Shown here: in pieces, positions 9,583-19,572 of the stretch
Layout of the letters: every line of letters starts with the position of its first letter
Numbering within the stretch: the stretch's first letter is position 1
Source of the DNA: Aphidius gifuensis
Lineage: Eukaryota > Arthropoda > Insecta > Hymenoptera > Braconidae
Assembly (NCBI RefSeq): GCF_014905175.1
Contig: NC_057793.1
Coordinates: 14,856,869 to 14,920,868, forward strand
Reading direction: 5' to 3'
Length of the DNA stretch: 64,000 bases
Program-made: the position numbers and the translations under genes
The notes under the pieces: generated by a model
Seen by the model: only the letters and a program-made list of their open reading frames with translations
What the model was told of the DNA's origin: nothing
Databases searched by the model: none

Positions 9583-9787
9583 TTGCAAATCGTAAGCCAT
9601 TTGGATCAACAATCAAACTCATTAAAGCGTTTGTTTTACCACAATTACTTTCTCCAATAATTGCACATCTTATTGTATTTGGTAGTAGATCACCGTGACG
9701 TTTTTCTTTGAAACCATCACCATTTTTTAACGTAATTAGATCAAAGTTTATAACTGGTAATTTGAGAGCTTGTTTCTGATATTCCAT
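9583..9787 (-). pseudogene. Packaging ATPase, N-terminal fragment (element C)
   Basis: About 68 residues from MEYQKQALKLP through the P-loop (here GESNCGKTNA) to PNGLRFANI, where homology ends at a junction with protease 3' sequence near 9580. Walker B and the C-terminal half are absent. Confidence 0.8.
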
Positions 9788-9860
9788 CGTGATGAGTACT
9801 GAGCACAAATGATATAAATTCATCTGTTTTATACCACAGCAAATCAGTCTGTTATAAACT
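9788..9860. promoter_or_regulatory. Compact divergent promoter (element C)
   Basis: 73 bp between divergent ATGs. The plus direction has GTTTTATACC followed by AAATCAGTCTG. The minus direction has an inverted GATATAAATT and a CTCAGT-like initiator in GTACTGAGC. It closely matches the region at 23648-23720. Confidence 0.55.
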
Positions 9861-10785
9861 ATGATTGAGCATACATCACAAAAGAAAAAAAATAAAAAAC
9901 GACAAGGCACAGGAATACTCAATAAAATAATAAATAAATCGCCATTTGAACTTCATCTGCCTGGTTATTCATATTGCGGACCCGGTACCAAGTTAGAAAA
10001 ACGTTTAGCAAGAGGTGATCCAGAAATCAATCCTCTGGACGTAGCCTGTAAAAATCACGATATTGCATATTCGAAGAATCGTAACGATATTAAGGCAAGA
10101 AACGCAGCTGATGATATTTTAGCTCGTGAAGCAGCCAAACGTATTTTTTCCAAGGACGCAAGTTTAAGTAAGAGAGCAGCAGCTACATTTGTAACTGGAG
10201 CAATGAAAATAAAATCAAAATTTGGTATGGGTTGTGTTGAGGAGAAAAAAAAAGAAATGTATAAAAAGAAAACAAACGTCTTCGCTAAAAAATAAAAAAA
10301 CGAACAAGAAGACTGGTAGAAAATTAATAAAAAATAAAAAAAGCACTAATAAAAAGAAGAAAATCAAGAAAAAAAAAATATCATTTTCAAAAATTGTACA
10401 AGCAGCAAAACAAGCGATGAAAGAATCAATTAATTTAACTACTGCAATTCAATCAGCATTAAAAGGAGCGAAAGCAGCTATCAAAACAAGTGGTGGTAAA
10501 AAAGCTATTACTGTACCCAGAGTATTATCAGTTGCTTAACATATTGGTGGTGCTTTACCGCTTTTGATTTCAATTTGCTCAGATATATCAGCATGAAGAG
10601 GATGAGTTGGTGGAGCATCTGGTGTTGTTAAAGCAATCAATGCAGTAAAGTCAAGTAAAGAAGAATTGAATGAGAATGTGAGACATAATAAAATAATGGA
10701 GTCGATTGCCATAGGAAAAGGGCTTTATTTAATACCGCATAAAAGTGGAATGGGACTTTGCCTTTCTCCAAAAAACTTCAACTGA
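9861..10785 (+). pseudogene. Core/PLA2-like virion protein, broken in 3' half (element C)
   Basis: The first 144 codons are open: MIEHTSQKKKNKKRQG, then the PLA2-like head with YCGPGTKLEKRL and CKNHDIAYS, the helix ARNAADDILAREAAKRIF, and SKFGMGC. A frameshift near 10280 moves the Lys-rich linker to another frame. Further stops near 10537-10600 interrupt the hydrophobic segment. The conserved tail (MESIAIGKGLY, KSGMGL) ends with a TGA overlapping the protease ATG in TGATG. The His-Asp pair and calcium-loop-like motif are preserved. Confidence 0.8.
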
Positions 10786-11147
10786 TGCTACCACAGAGAG
10801 CTTTAACTGACGGTGATTTATTATTATTTGCTGAACAATTGAAAATTACTAATTTCCGTGGAGTTTTTATGCGAAATGATATGCCAAAAGATGGACCATG
10901 GGAACAAGAGTGTGGAATCATTTATTTAGATGATAAAAAAAATCCTGGAACACATTGGGTAGCATATAAAAGACTCAATAGAAATTCTGCATTATACTTT
11001 GATAGTTTTGGCAACTTGCAGCCACCAAAAGATCTCGTCACGTATCTCAATTTTGGTAGCATCAATTATAATTATAAACGTTATCAAGATTGGAATACAT
11101 ATAATTGCGGACATTTATGTCTTGCATTTCTCACAGGGAAACCATAA
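10785..11147 (+). CDS. Adenain-like maturation protease, intact (element C)
   Basis: 120 residues with His in GTHWVAY, Asp in YFDSFG, Gln in YQDWN and Cys in YNCGHLC. The ATG overlaps the core-gene stop by one base; an in-frame upstream ATG at 10758 lies inside the core gene and is not conserved. Neighbouring core and penton genes are both broken. Confidence 0.85.
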   Translation: MLPQRALTDGDLLLFAEQLKITNFRGVFMRNDMPKDGPWEQECGIIYLDDKKNPGTHWVAYKRLNRNSALYFDSFGNLQPPKDLVTYLNFGSINYNYKRYQDWNTYNCGHLCLAFLTGKP

Positions 11148-11439
11148 ATGCATAAGAAAAAAAATTTTTACAATCAGTTATTCATCAACCTTGACAATGA
11201 ATGATACTTTTACATTAACTTTAACCGGTAAATCTTCAGTTTTAGAAACTGATTATTTTTCACCAATACAATTATCAAGTGAAAAAAATTATTCTTTAGC
11301 ACTTATTTCGTTTGTATAATTCAATTCATTACCAAATATAGATCATGATAATAATATAATTTCATTTTTGAATAGTGATGAAATAATTGAAATACCGACT
11401 CGAGGTTATGAGATACCTGATCTTGCTGCTTACTTAAAT

Positions 11440-11641
11440 TTTTTTGAAAAAAAAAAAAAAAAACCAGAAACTTAGAAAAAATAACGAAGTTCCCCCGCCG
11501 GGAATCGAACCCGGCTCTTTTGCTTTCCGGGCAAACGCCTTGACCACTAGACCACAGGGCTTCTTATTTTTTCTAAGTTTCATCAAGTTAACTTCGACGT
11601 CCTTCTATGCGTCAATTCATTTTTTGAAAAAAAAAAAAAAA
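11440..11641. mobile_element. Inserted tRNA-like element with flanking direct and inverted repeats
   Basis: A 22-bp direct repeat (T6 G A15 type) flanks the insert and looks like a target-site duplication. Inside it, AAACTTAGAAAAAATAA (11468-11484) and its exact reverse complement (11564-11580) bracket a tRNA-like sequence. The absence of this block from A, B and D shows it is an insertion. A SINE-like retroposon is the simplest reading, although the perfect 17-bp inverted repeat is unusual for one. Confidence 0.65.
11491..11561 (-). tRNA. tRNA-like sequence, non-canonical (pseudo-tRNA)
   Basis: The T arm is perfect (CCGGG-TTCGATT-CCCGG). A D arm of Glu type (GGTCTAGTGGT) and a 5-bp anticodon stem (TTTGC/GCAAA) with a 7-nt loop CCGGAAA are present. 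Position 33 is C rather than the invariant U, and the two outer acceptor pairs mismatch. The nominal anticodon is GGA. It probably derives from tRNA-Glu and is not functional. Confidence 0.5.
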
Positions 11642-12079
11642 GAAAAAGAAAATTACATCAATATTACGTATAATAAAAATACACTACGTTCATATATCAA
11701 AAGTGATCAAGACATTAATTTTGAAGAATCAAAATCACCAGCGGATTTACTAGGATTTGAACCTAAAGTATTAAAAGCTAATGAAATACATGAATCAGAT
11801 CACCCAATTAATATTTTAAAAGTTAATTCATTAAGAATTGAGTGCAACATTACAACAGGAGCATACGTGAATCAGCAAAAAGTTCATACAATATATAATT
11901 TTTTTTCCTGCTGTACCACCTGGTTATAAAATAATTGAAGTACCAGCAAATCCAATTTATTTACCAATTACTGTTAAAAACGATGATCATTTACAGTTAA
12001 AAATTGTTGATCAAAACGGAAAATTAGTGAATTTCCGTGGTGAAACAATAACCATTACGTAACACGTAAAATCATAGGA

Positions 12080-12259
12080 ATGGGAATTTGCTTCAATTCA
12101 CGCACTATAAAACGTGGAGCATCGTATAAAAGCAGCACATCATGGACACCTCCAGTCAGTCTGAATCGAGCAGTCAAGAAGTTGACACCTCAGAATATAA
12201 ATTATCTGCAAAGTCTAGGTCTAAAAGTAGAAAAAAATTTTGGAACTTTAATTGGATAA
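12080..12259 (+). CDS. Conserved 59-residue Polinton protein (element C)
   Basis: Intact frame, MGICFNSRTIKRG through KNFGTLIG. Same spacing (two bases) after the penton stop as in A and B. Confidence 0.65.
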   Translation: MGICFNSRTIKRGASYKSSTSWTPPVSLNRAVKKLTPQNINYLQSLGLKVEKNFGTLIG

Positions 12260-12287
12260 GTATAACTTGTCTCAATTGTTTTACCAA

Positions 12288-13540
12288 ATGATGAGAAAGT
12301 ATTCTCGATATTAACGCACCAGTTCATTTAACAATGAAATATCCAACTATGAGCTACATGCTCATCAGTCTTTTGATCAACCAGTTTCGATAATAGTAAT
12401 ATAATAAGAATATCAATACAAAATCAAGATCTGTATTGTTCAACCGAAAGCTATATTCATATCAGTGGAAAATTTACCCATACACATGCTGTTGTCAACA
12501 ATGGAAATAATGCAGGTAACGCTCCTGTTGATTTTTCTGTTTTGAAGCTTGCCAATAATGCTATGTGTTTTTTATTTGATGAAATGCGCTATGAATTGAA
12601 TGGAGTTTTAGTTGATAAATCAAAGAACGTTGGTATAACATCAACAATAAAAAATCATTTATCATTAAGTTCACAATTAAATTATGAAAATGCAGGATGG
12701 ATAAATAATGATACTATAAAATTAGAAAATGATGATGGATATTTCGATATATGTGTTCCATTAAAAATGATTTTTGGCTTTGCTGAAGATTATCAAAAAA
12801 TAATTGTCAATGCTAAACATGAACTTATTATGATACGTTCACGTTCGGATACTTATGCAATTGTACAAGATGCTGTGATGGATGGTGATATGCCAGAATT
12901 CAACTTAAAAATTACAAAAATTGAATGGCTTGTACCATATGTAATGTTATCAAATAGAAATAAAATTGATATTATGAAATATATACAAAAAGATCCTGTC
13001 ATTTCTATTGGATTTAGTTCTTGGGATTTATATGAGTATCCATTGCTGCCACAAACAACTCATCATATATGGACAGTGAAAACTGCAACTCAACTGGAAA
13101 AGCCACGTTATGTAATTCTTGGTTTTCAATCAAATAGAAAAAATGATTGGCAAAAAGATGTAACACAATTTGATCATTGTAAAATAACAAATGTTAAACT
13201 ATATCTTAATTCGCAAATTTTCCCCGATGGAAATTTGAATCTTGATATTGAAAAAAATCAATTTTCTTTATTATATGATATGTATGCTAATTTTGCAGAG
13301 TCTTACTACGGTTCAAAGATAGATTTAATGTCAAAAAATACTTTTATTACTAAACTTCCATTGATTGTTATAGATTGTAGTAAACAGAATGAGTTATCAA
13401 AGACTGGTGCTGTAGATGTACGCTTAGAGTTTGAATCAAAAGAAAACTTTCCTGAAGGAACGTCAGCATACTGCTTGATTCTACACGATAAAATAATAGA
13501 ATATAAACCAATAAGTGGTTTAGTACATAATGTAACATAA
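12288..13540 (+). pseudogene. Major capsid protein, broken near N-terminus (element C)
   Basis: The last 332 residues (12542-13540) are open and include NNAMCFLFDEMRYELNGVL, GFAEDYQKIIVNAKHEL, DPVISIGF, IWTVKTATQLEKPRYVI, LYDMYANFAESYYG and the C-terminal IEYKPISGLVH. The first about 85 codons carry several 1-3 nt deletions (near 12292, 12330, 12385 and 12440). Confidence 0.8.
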
Positions 13541-13631
13541 ATAAGAATAATTACAAGTAAAAATAATGTTTTTGGTTAAATAAATAAAAAAACAATTAAC
13601 GAACAAAGTATTAATTTTATTATTGTATTTA

Positions 13632-13947
13632 TTATTCCATTTCATCATCAAATCCCTCAAAATCATTTACAGAATCATCTAGTGATATTTCTTAATTATT
13701 TTCACCGCTGCAAGTCATAGTTAGTCTTCCAGCCTTCATAGTATCTTCTAATTCCTTATATTCGACATCATCGTTATTGAAATGCTCAGCAAACCTCTTT
13801 GGTAAATATGCATATGAGTAGATCCCCAACTCAACAGTGACTGCTGAACCAAACACCAGTAATTTTATATATTACATTTTTTTTTAAATCTTTTAAAGGT
13901 ATGCGTTGTTTTGTTTTTTGTAGTCGTTTTGCTTTTGAAAATGCCAT
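13632..13947 (-). pseudogene. MAFAK-family small protein, broken (element C)
   Basis: It starts MAFSKAKRLQKTKQR and keeps YKIT and YLPKRFAEHF-like segments, but a deletion after YKIT and a stop (TTAAG, near 13695) disrupt it. The donor-like GTAAGTTTTT upstream (14069, minus strand) matches the leader introns of A and D. Confidence 0.75.
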
Positions 13948-14730
13948 TTTTTTGTTTTATTTCTTTTTTTATTTAATTATTAATCTAGAATATGCATATT
14001 CATTAAATAATGGAATAAAATAAAATAAACAATGTATTATAAAATTATTTAAATGAAGAAAAAACTTACATATTTTAATATTGACTGGTAGCTTGTAGCT
14101 GGTTACACTTGATGAAGAAAACGAATTCTGATGCTTCTTCGATGTGAGCAACAATATATATTCAGATCATAGTTCTCCCACCAAAAAACACAGAAAATTT
14201 TGTCTTTTCTATTGGATCAGAGTTATCGAAGGAAGGGAGAAAAACATTATGATTCGTTGAAATTATTGAGAGAGGGGCAAGTCGAGGTTAGGTTTTTCTG
14301 AGAATCTAACCATTAACATTTGTTCTTTTGTTAAATATTTAAAAGTTATTTCTCAGAAGAAAGTCATTAATTTTTCATACAAATTGTAAATTCCTATGGA
14401 TTAAATATTTTAATCTCTTTTACAAATCCAATTTTATTCGGAAAATCGTGTTTAAACTTGTTTTTTTCTTATTTAAATGTGATTATGTCGCAGTTTTTTG
14501 TATAACATCCAACAAAATTCAGGTTATGTTTTCTTGGAATATAATATTGACTTCTTTCCTATTTAATATTCGAAAGTTTTTTTTCCTCGGAAAGATTTCA
14601 TTAATCTTCCATACTATTTTTCGAAAAAAAAAAAAAAAAAAAATGTAGGTTACATTTTCTTAGAATTTAATATTAATTCCTTTTCTCTTCAATATTTAAA
14701 AGTTTTTTTCTCAGAAGAAGTTTATTACGC
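13948..14730. other. Leader/promoter of element C, then AT-rich non-coding sequence
   Basis: The first about 200 bp correspond to the leader of the MAFAK gene, with a TATATATT box near 14153-14160 on the minus strand. From about 14200 on I see no element D or A homology and only low-complexity sequence. Repeated TTTTTTCTCAGAAGAAGT-like pieces near 14350 and 14705 suggest a diverged short duplication. Confidence 0.4.
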
Positions 14731-15035
14731 AAGAAGGTAAGGTAATGGATTCCTAAGCTGGAGACCCGGGTTCAAATCTCGCTTGGGAAAAATTTTTTGC
14801 AAAAATAAAAAAAAATAATAATAATAAAAATAACAACGAGAAGGCGCAACGATCAGAAATTCAAAATGATCTCTATGACAGAAAATCCAAGATGGCGACA
14901 AAATAAATCCCCACCACCGAATGACACCACTAGCCTCTCAGACCACGAATTTATTCCGCGAGACCACCCGCTGTTATCAAAACACCGATTAAATTTATTC
15001 GTGGTCCAGAACCCGTATAACTATACTACTGTGAT
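14731..15035 (+). repeat. tRNA-Arg-like SINE or tRNA-derived repeat
   Basis: AATGGATTCCTAAGCTGG followed by a box B-like GGGTTCAAATCTC resembles tRNA-Arg(CCT) lacking its D arm. It is followed by an A-rich tract and a tail containing GTGGTCCAGAACCC, which also occurs near 7960-7975. The shared head-tail order suggests one SINE family. Confidence 0.4.
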
Positions 15036-15167
15036 CGACCCAAGAGACAGGTATCCTGCTCAACAGGAGTTTCTGAATTCAGTCACTCCTCATTTTTATC
15101 TTTGTTATTAGGTCTAGTCTTTTTTCTTGATGAGACGGGCGCGTTCATGCAGAAAGATGTTGTGTTT

Positions 15168-16320
15168 TTAATTACATATACTGCAATTTTTTAAAAAACA
15201 CCCTTCTCTATGATATCGGAGACAAACTTCGCATAAATTGGCCTTTTTTACGATCTCGCGCCTTTCAGGGACAGACATCTTCCCAAAATTCTCGCATTTA
15301 TAAAGAAGATGCTGCTGGTCATTACAAACAATGCAATTATTCGACGTATTGATTGCAAGTGTTGAATGTGAAACGTTATTATTCGGTTTTTTCACAAATT
15401 TGTTATTGAAGCGTGTCTTTTCTTGTGGGGGTTGTGTATTTTTTGTTATATCGATAACCTCAATTTCTTTTCTTTCAAATTGTGACAAAAAAATTGCTTC
15501 GTTTGTCAAAAAATTAATTAAAGAATCAAGACTTGGAAAGGCGTCTCTTTCGAGAGTATTAATCCATTATTTAGCTGTGGATCTATGCAGCTTGCTCACT
15601 AATATGACGACAAGCATTTCCTGTCCGACTTCTATACTCAAAGTCTCAAGGCAAGTGATGTGAAGTTTCAAATAATCGACAAGGGAATTTAAACCTTCTG
15701 CAGATTCTCGCTCTTGAGTCGTTAAATTAAGTATGGAAGATAAATGGCGTGAAATTATCATTCTTTCAACTTCAAACGTTTGTTCTAAAGTGGGCCAAGC
15801 CTTTTCAAAACTTGGATCGGCAATAGGGTAATTAGCGATTTTTCTTTTTGGCCTCACCGACTATGTCCTCACCGAGGAGACGAAATTTATGAATATTATC
15901 AAGTTCGGTATGGGCTTTAATTAAAGCTTGAAATGAATTTTTAAAGGATAACTAATTTTTATAATTTCCGTTAAAAGTCGGAACTGCTGTTTGTGGAAGT
16001 TTTAATTTTCGCTTGGGCTGAATGGGTTTGGTTTGAGGAAGCGTTGGGACGACCCGTCGCACAGTTTTTTCTACTTTAGACGCTAATATAAAAAATTTAT
16101 CTAAAAGATTTTCGAATTCGTTCTCATGATTGTTATCCGGTTCGGCTACAATTAATTCATTGTGCAACGATTCAAATTCTTTATATAATTCACTGATTCG
16201 ATTCATACGCAAACGCATATTTGTCCGATCGACTGAATCGGTATCTACTAAATTCTGAAGCATCGTTAACTGGGCTTTTAGCGTTGTCCTTTTTTGGACA
16301 ATGGTCCTTACGGAAACCAT
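15168..16320 (-). pseudogene. BEL/Pao retrotransposon Gag relic
   Basis: Three minus-strand frames in order. 15952-16320 starts MVSVRTIVQKRTTLKAQL and contains the DUF1759-type leading helices. 15567-15857 contains PSFEKAWPTLEQTFEVER and LNSLVDYLKLH, typical of Pao-family Gag. 15168-15509 ends with CCHC-like zinc-binding cysteines (CIVCND...HLLYKC and CEVCLRYHREGCF). Frameshifts and loss of the pol region make it a pseudogene. No paired LTRs are evident nearby. Confidence 0.75.
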
Positions 16321-17330
16321 GATTATTTTTTAATTAAACAATGAGACAATTAACAGTCGATGAATCAATGTACTCACCAAGCTTAATAGCTCAATTGTTA
16401 ATTTTAATTATTGTTAACAAATCTTTCAGCAATTGAAATATATAAAGCGTCCAAATCTGTTTAATTGGATTTAAAAAATATTAAATTTTATATTTTGTAA
16501 TAAAATATAATTGTGATCAGATTAATTTTAGAATTGTTAATTTTAATTGTTAATTATTGTTAATAATAATTAACTTTATAATTTGTTTCATAATTCTCGA
16601 AAACTTACAACTCTTCAAATGAATATTGTATTTTGCTTACATATGTAGGAAAATTTTTCATACAAAAAAACTATCCTACTGATATTTATCGAGTCAGAGG
16701 AATTCAAATCAAATGATTGATCATGCAATTTCTTGTAAGTTTTGATGATGGAATTATAAACTATCAACATAAAAAAATTGGTCTTCATTTTCAATTTTTG
16801 ATAACTGAAAATAAAACATCAGAACATGCTTTCAATTCTACTAACTTTTTATGTACCATACATATTGTAGCACCATTCACAATGAAAAATTCGAATTATA
16901 ATAATATTGTCACTTCATGCTGTGTTTTTACAATAATTTTATGTCCTTTTAATAAGTTTTTAATTCAAAAATAAGAATATTTTTCCATGCTCAGAGTAAC
17001 ACTGATTGTGTAGAGAATTGTAGTTTGAAATGCTCATAATAAGACAGTACAAAATAGTAGTTATAGTAACATAGCAAAATGATAATAAGAACATTCAGAA
17101 TCTTATCTTAGAACATTTTCATGCAAACTTAACTGACAAAAGCATATTCCTATGCAACATTCAAATATATTTGGCCTTCTTTTTGACTAATCTTCAGTGA
17201 ACGATATGTAATTGTACTTACCTTGTCAGATCGATAATTATTTATTTCGAGTATTTTGACCTGAAACATGAAATTCGTTAAATGCCATATAAAAAACAAT
17301 AACATAAGTAGTGTACATAGGACACCCCCC
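16321..17330. other. AT-rich non-coding stretch
   Basis: No coding similarity or recognisable RNA. Short diverged repeats of TTGTTAATTTTAATTATTGTTAA occur around 16390-16570 (only the first bases are conserved). Confidence 0.4.
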
Positions 17331-17760
17331 CGATGTGCCCCCCCATTCCCCCCGCTGCGATTCGCGGGCGATTTTTCGGATAATTAGGTCAAATCGCCAC
17401 AGGGGGTCCTTGAATTAATTAATTAGATCGATTAATTAATTAATTAGGTCAAATCACCACAGGGGGTCCTCCAATTGATTAATATTGTCGAATCGCCATG
17501 GGGGGTCCGATTTTTTGTAAGACGCCATATTGGTTTTTTCGTAAGACGCCATTTTAAATTTTTGAAATTTTGAAATTCCCGGGTCTCATTTTTCATACGA
17601 CGCCATATTGTTTTTTCCGTAAGTCGCCATATTGGATTTTTTTTTTTTTTTTTTTTTCAACGCCTTATTGGTTTTTTCGCAAGACGCCATATTGGATTTT
17701 TTTAAATGTCATCTTTGGTTTTTAAAAGACGCCATCTTGTGTTATTATTATTATTAATGG
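17331..17760. repeat. Dispersed/tandem repeat with GACGCCATATTGG and CACAGGGGGTCC motifs
   Basis: The left half has three copies of AATCGCCACAGGGGGTCC-like sequence (17388, 17450, 17492). The right half has about seven copies of AAGACGCCATATTGG-like sequence between 17520 and 17735, separated by T-rich stretches. It is GC-richer than its flanks, with no coding frame. Confidence 0.7.
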
Positions 17761-17774
17761 AAAAAAAAATATTT

Positions 17775-17855
17775 TTTTCCTAACCGGGATTTGAACTCAG
17801 ACCTTTGGCATGAGAGTTTGGCACGCTATCCTCTGAAACAAACAAGAGATTATGC
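17775..17855 (-). repeat. tRNA-like SINE head, minus strand
   Basis: Reading the minus strand, GGATAGCGTGCC (box A-like) and GAGTTCAAATCCCGG (box B-like) are spaced as in a tRNA and resemble the head at 7678. Confidence 0.4.
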
Positions 17856-17913
17856 TATTCCCTATCGGTAAAAGAATATTCCTTCAAATATTATTTAATG
17901 AAAAACTAAATTG

Positions 17914-18007
17914 CCTTCGATAGCTCAGTTGGTAGAAGCGATGGACTGTAATTGGTTTGATTAAAATATGAGAGACATCCAGAGGTCGCTGGTTCGAATC
18001 GAAGGAA
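17914..18007 (+). tRNA. tRNA-Tyr(GTA)-like pseudogene with intron
   Basis: It starts CCTTCGATAGCTCAGTTGG, exactly like eukaryotic tRNA-Tyr. It has ACTGTAA at the anticodon, an intron-like insertion of about 20-25 nt, then AGGTCGCTGGTTCGAAT. The 3' strand of the T stem (CCGGC) is missing: TTCGAAT runs directly into CGAAGGA. The acceptor ends still pair. The deletion may reflect recombination between the two TCGAA repeats. An extra A sits in the D stem. Confidence 0.75.
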
Positions 18008-18264
18008 TATTTTTTTTTTTTTTATTCATATAAAAACAATGTTGATGGAATGAAAAAAAAAAAAAGTTCGTCTTGATGATTGTTTGAACTGAGGACCAAT
18101 CATTTTATAGGTTGGAACCTTAGCTCTTGCATCATCAAGACAAATTACAGAAAGTATTGTAAATAATTCCATTATTTCATCATCTATTTGATGTTTATAA
18201 AATAAGTTGTGAAGGGGGTAAATAGGGAGTGGAAGGGATGGAAAAAAAAGGGAGTGGGTATCCA

Positions 18265-18343
18265 GAGGTATAAAATAAATATCATCAGTTCAGAACTGGT
18301 CACTATACAGTCGAGTTGAGTTGAGTTGATATATTAAAACAAA
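18265..18343 (+). promoter_or_regulatory. Promoter of MSAFID gene (element D)
   Basis: GGTATAAAATAAAT (from about 18270) is a good TATA box. A TCAGTTCAG initiator-like motif follows about 20-30 nt downstream, then a 40-50 nt leader with GAGTTGAGTTGAGTTG repeats to the ATG. Confidence 0.5.
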
Positions 18344-19239
18344 ATGTCAGCATTCATTGATTTTCAAGGATTTCAAGAACGTCAAGGTTTATTTGTTGTA
18401 ATAGAGTTAGTTATCCAACCGATAAATTCAAGATCTTCACCAACTATAAAAATATTCAAACCACCTTGTGAAAAATCACATCTAACAGAAGAATATAAAA
18501 AAACTGTGAATAATTGTGAAAACAATTATCATGGGATATCTTGGGAAGCTGGTTGTGATCAATATAATAACGTATCAACAATAATCATTGAAGAATTAGT
18601 TGGAAAGTTTAATTATTCATTTGTCAAAGGTGAAGATAGAAAAAATGGTTAACATTTATTTTACGTTTTAATCCGATGACAATTTTCAATTTGGAAGACC
18701 TAGGATGTCCAAATATAAAAATATTAGAGATGGAACATCCAGCAATACGACATGTGAATTCACATCCTTTATGCAGTTCTTACAAATGTGCATATGAAAA
18801 TGCACAGAGATACAAATACTGGTATATTAAAAAATTTTCGACAAGAGCCAACATGAAAAAATCCATTTTACATTTTTGTGCAGTTAAAAATATAACTGAC
18901 TTGACACAAAGAGATATTGCAGCACTTCCAGTGATGGCTATTATAAAATTTGCATCACATCAAATTGATGAAATTTGGGAGAAATTATCAGTAGAACAAC
19001 GTTCAAATCCAACAATTTCAAAATTAAAACGATGCAATAAACATCCTATACAAAATGATTGTGAAGATGAAGTTGGAATATCTTATTACGTACTAGAAAA
19101 AGATTGTTTAAAATGTAAAGAAGGAACTGACAATGGAGAATTGAATCTAGATTTCATTGTTATAAAAATTGATGAATCATCTGACAATGGATTAAATTTT
19201 AGAAAATATACTGAAACATGTTCAAACAGGAATTATTAG
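18344..19239 (+). pseudogene. MSAFIDFQGF-family protein, one frameshift (element D)
   Basis: Frames at 18344-18652 and 18676-19239 together match the intact A protein, with an extra acidic C-terminal extension. A single missing A in the AGAAAAAATGG tract near 18645 causes the frameshift before WLTFIL-like sequence. All conserved blocks, including FKPPC, FVKGED and CLKCKE, remain. Confidence 0.75.
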
Positions 19240-19365
19240 CTTTTCTCAAAAGAATATTTTTCACATCTATTGTTATAAATTCCAGAAAAAAGATTAAAGG
19301 ATTAAAAGATTAAGAGATGAGAATAATAGAAAGTAAAAACTATTTTCTAAGAAGAAAAAAATTTT

Positions 19366-19530
19366 AGTCGGGATAAGCATCACCTGATTTTCCTTCCCCC
19401 ACAAAAATATCAACCAATCACAACGTTCCCCCACTCTTAAAAAACTTATAGTAGCGATAAGCATAACCTGTTTTTCCCTTCTCCCACAAAATATTAACCA
19501 ATCACAACGTTCCCCTACTCTTAGTGAAAA
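19366..19530. repeat. Two-copy 84-bp repeat with CCAAT boxes upstream of MAFAK gene
   Basis: GATAAGCATCACCTG at 19372 recurs as GATAAGCATAACCTG at 19456. Both units end with CAACCAATCACAACGTTCCCC-like sequence followed by CACTCTTA or TACTCTTA. The repeat lies just upstream of the TATA box and could be a duplicated promoter element. Confidence 0.7.
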
Positions 19531-19572
19531 GAGGAAAGGGAACTTTTTCATTGGTGGGGGACCTGAGATTTA

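Larger units (their letters stand above)
11197..12077 (+). pseudogene. Penton-like gene interrupted by a tRNA-like insertion (element C)
   Basis: The start codon is intact (MNDTFTLTLTG). A stop lies near 11317, and about 200 bp of foreign sequence split the gene after AAYL (11440-11641). The 8-T frameshift near 11900 and the TAA near 12059 are shared with B and D. The last codon, TAG, is at 12075-12077. Confidence 0.8.

Noticed and set aside
14866..15111. 81-codon open frame
   Set aside because: It lies within the tRNA-derived repeat and its tail; the similarity to 7784-8020 is at DNA level only.
13948..18264. Missing left part of D or right part of C (PolB/integrase copies)
   Set aside because: No PolB, integrase or 105-residue-protein homology was found here; the interval is filled by SINE-like, BEL/Pao and other repeats.
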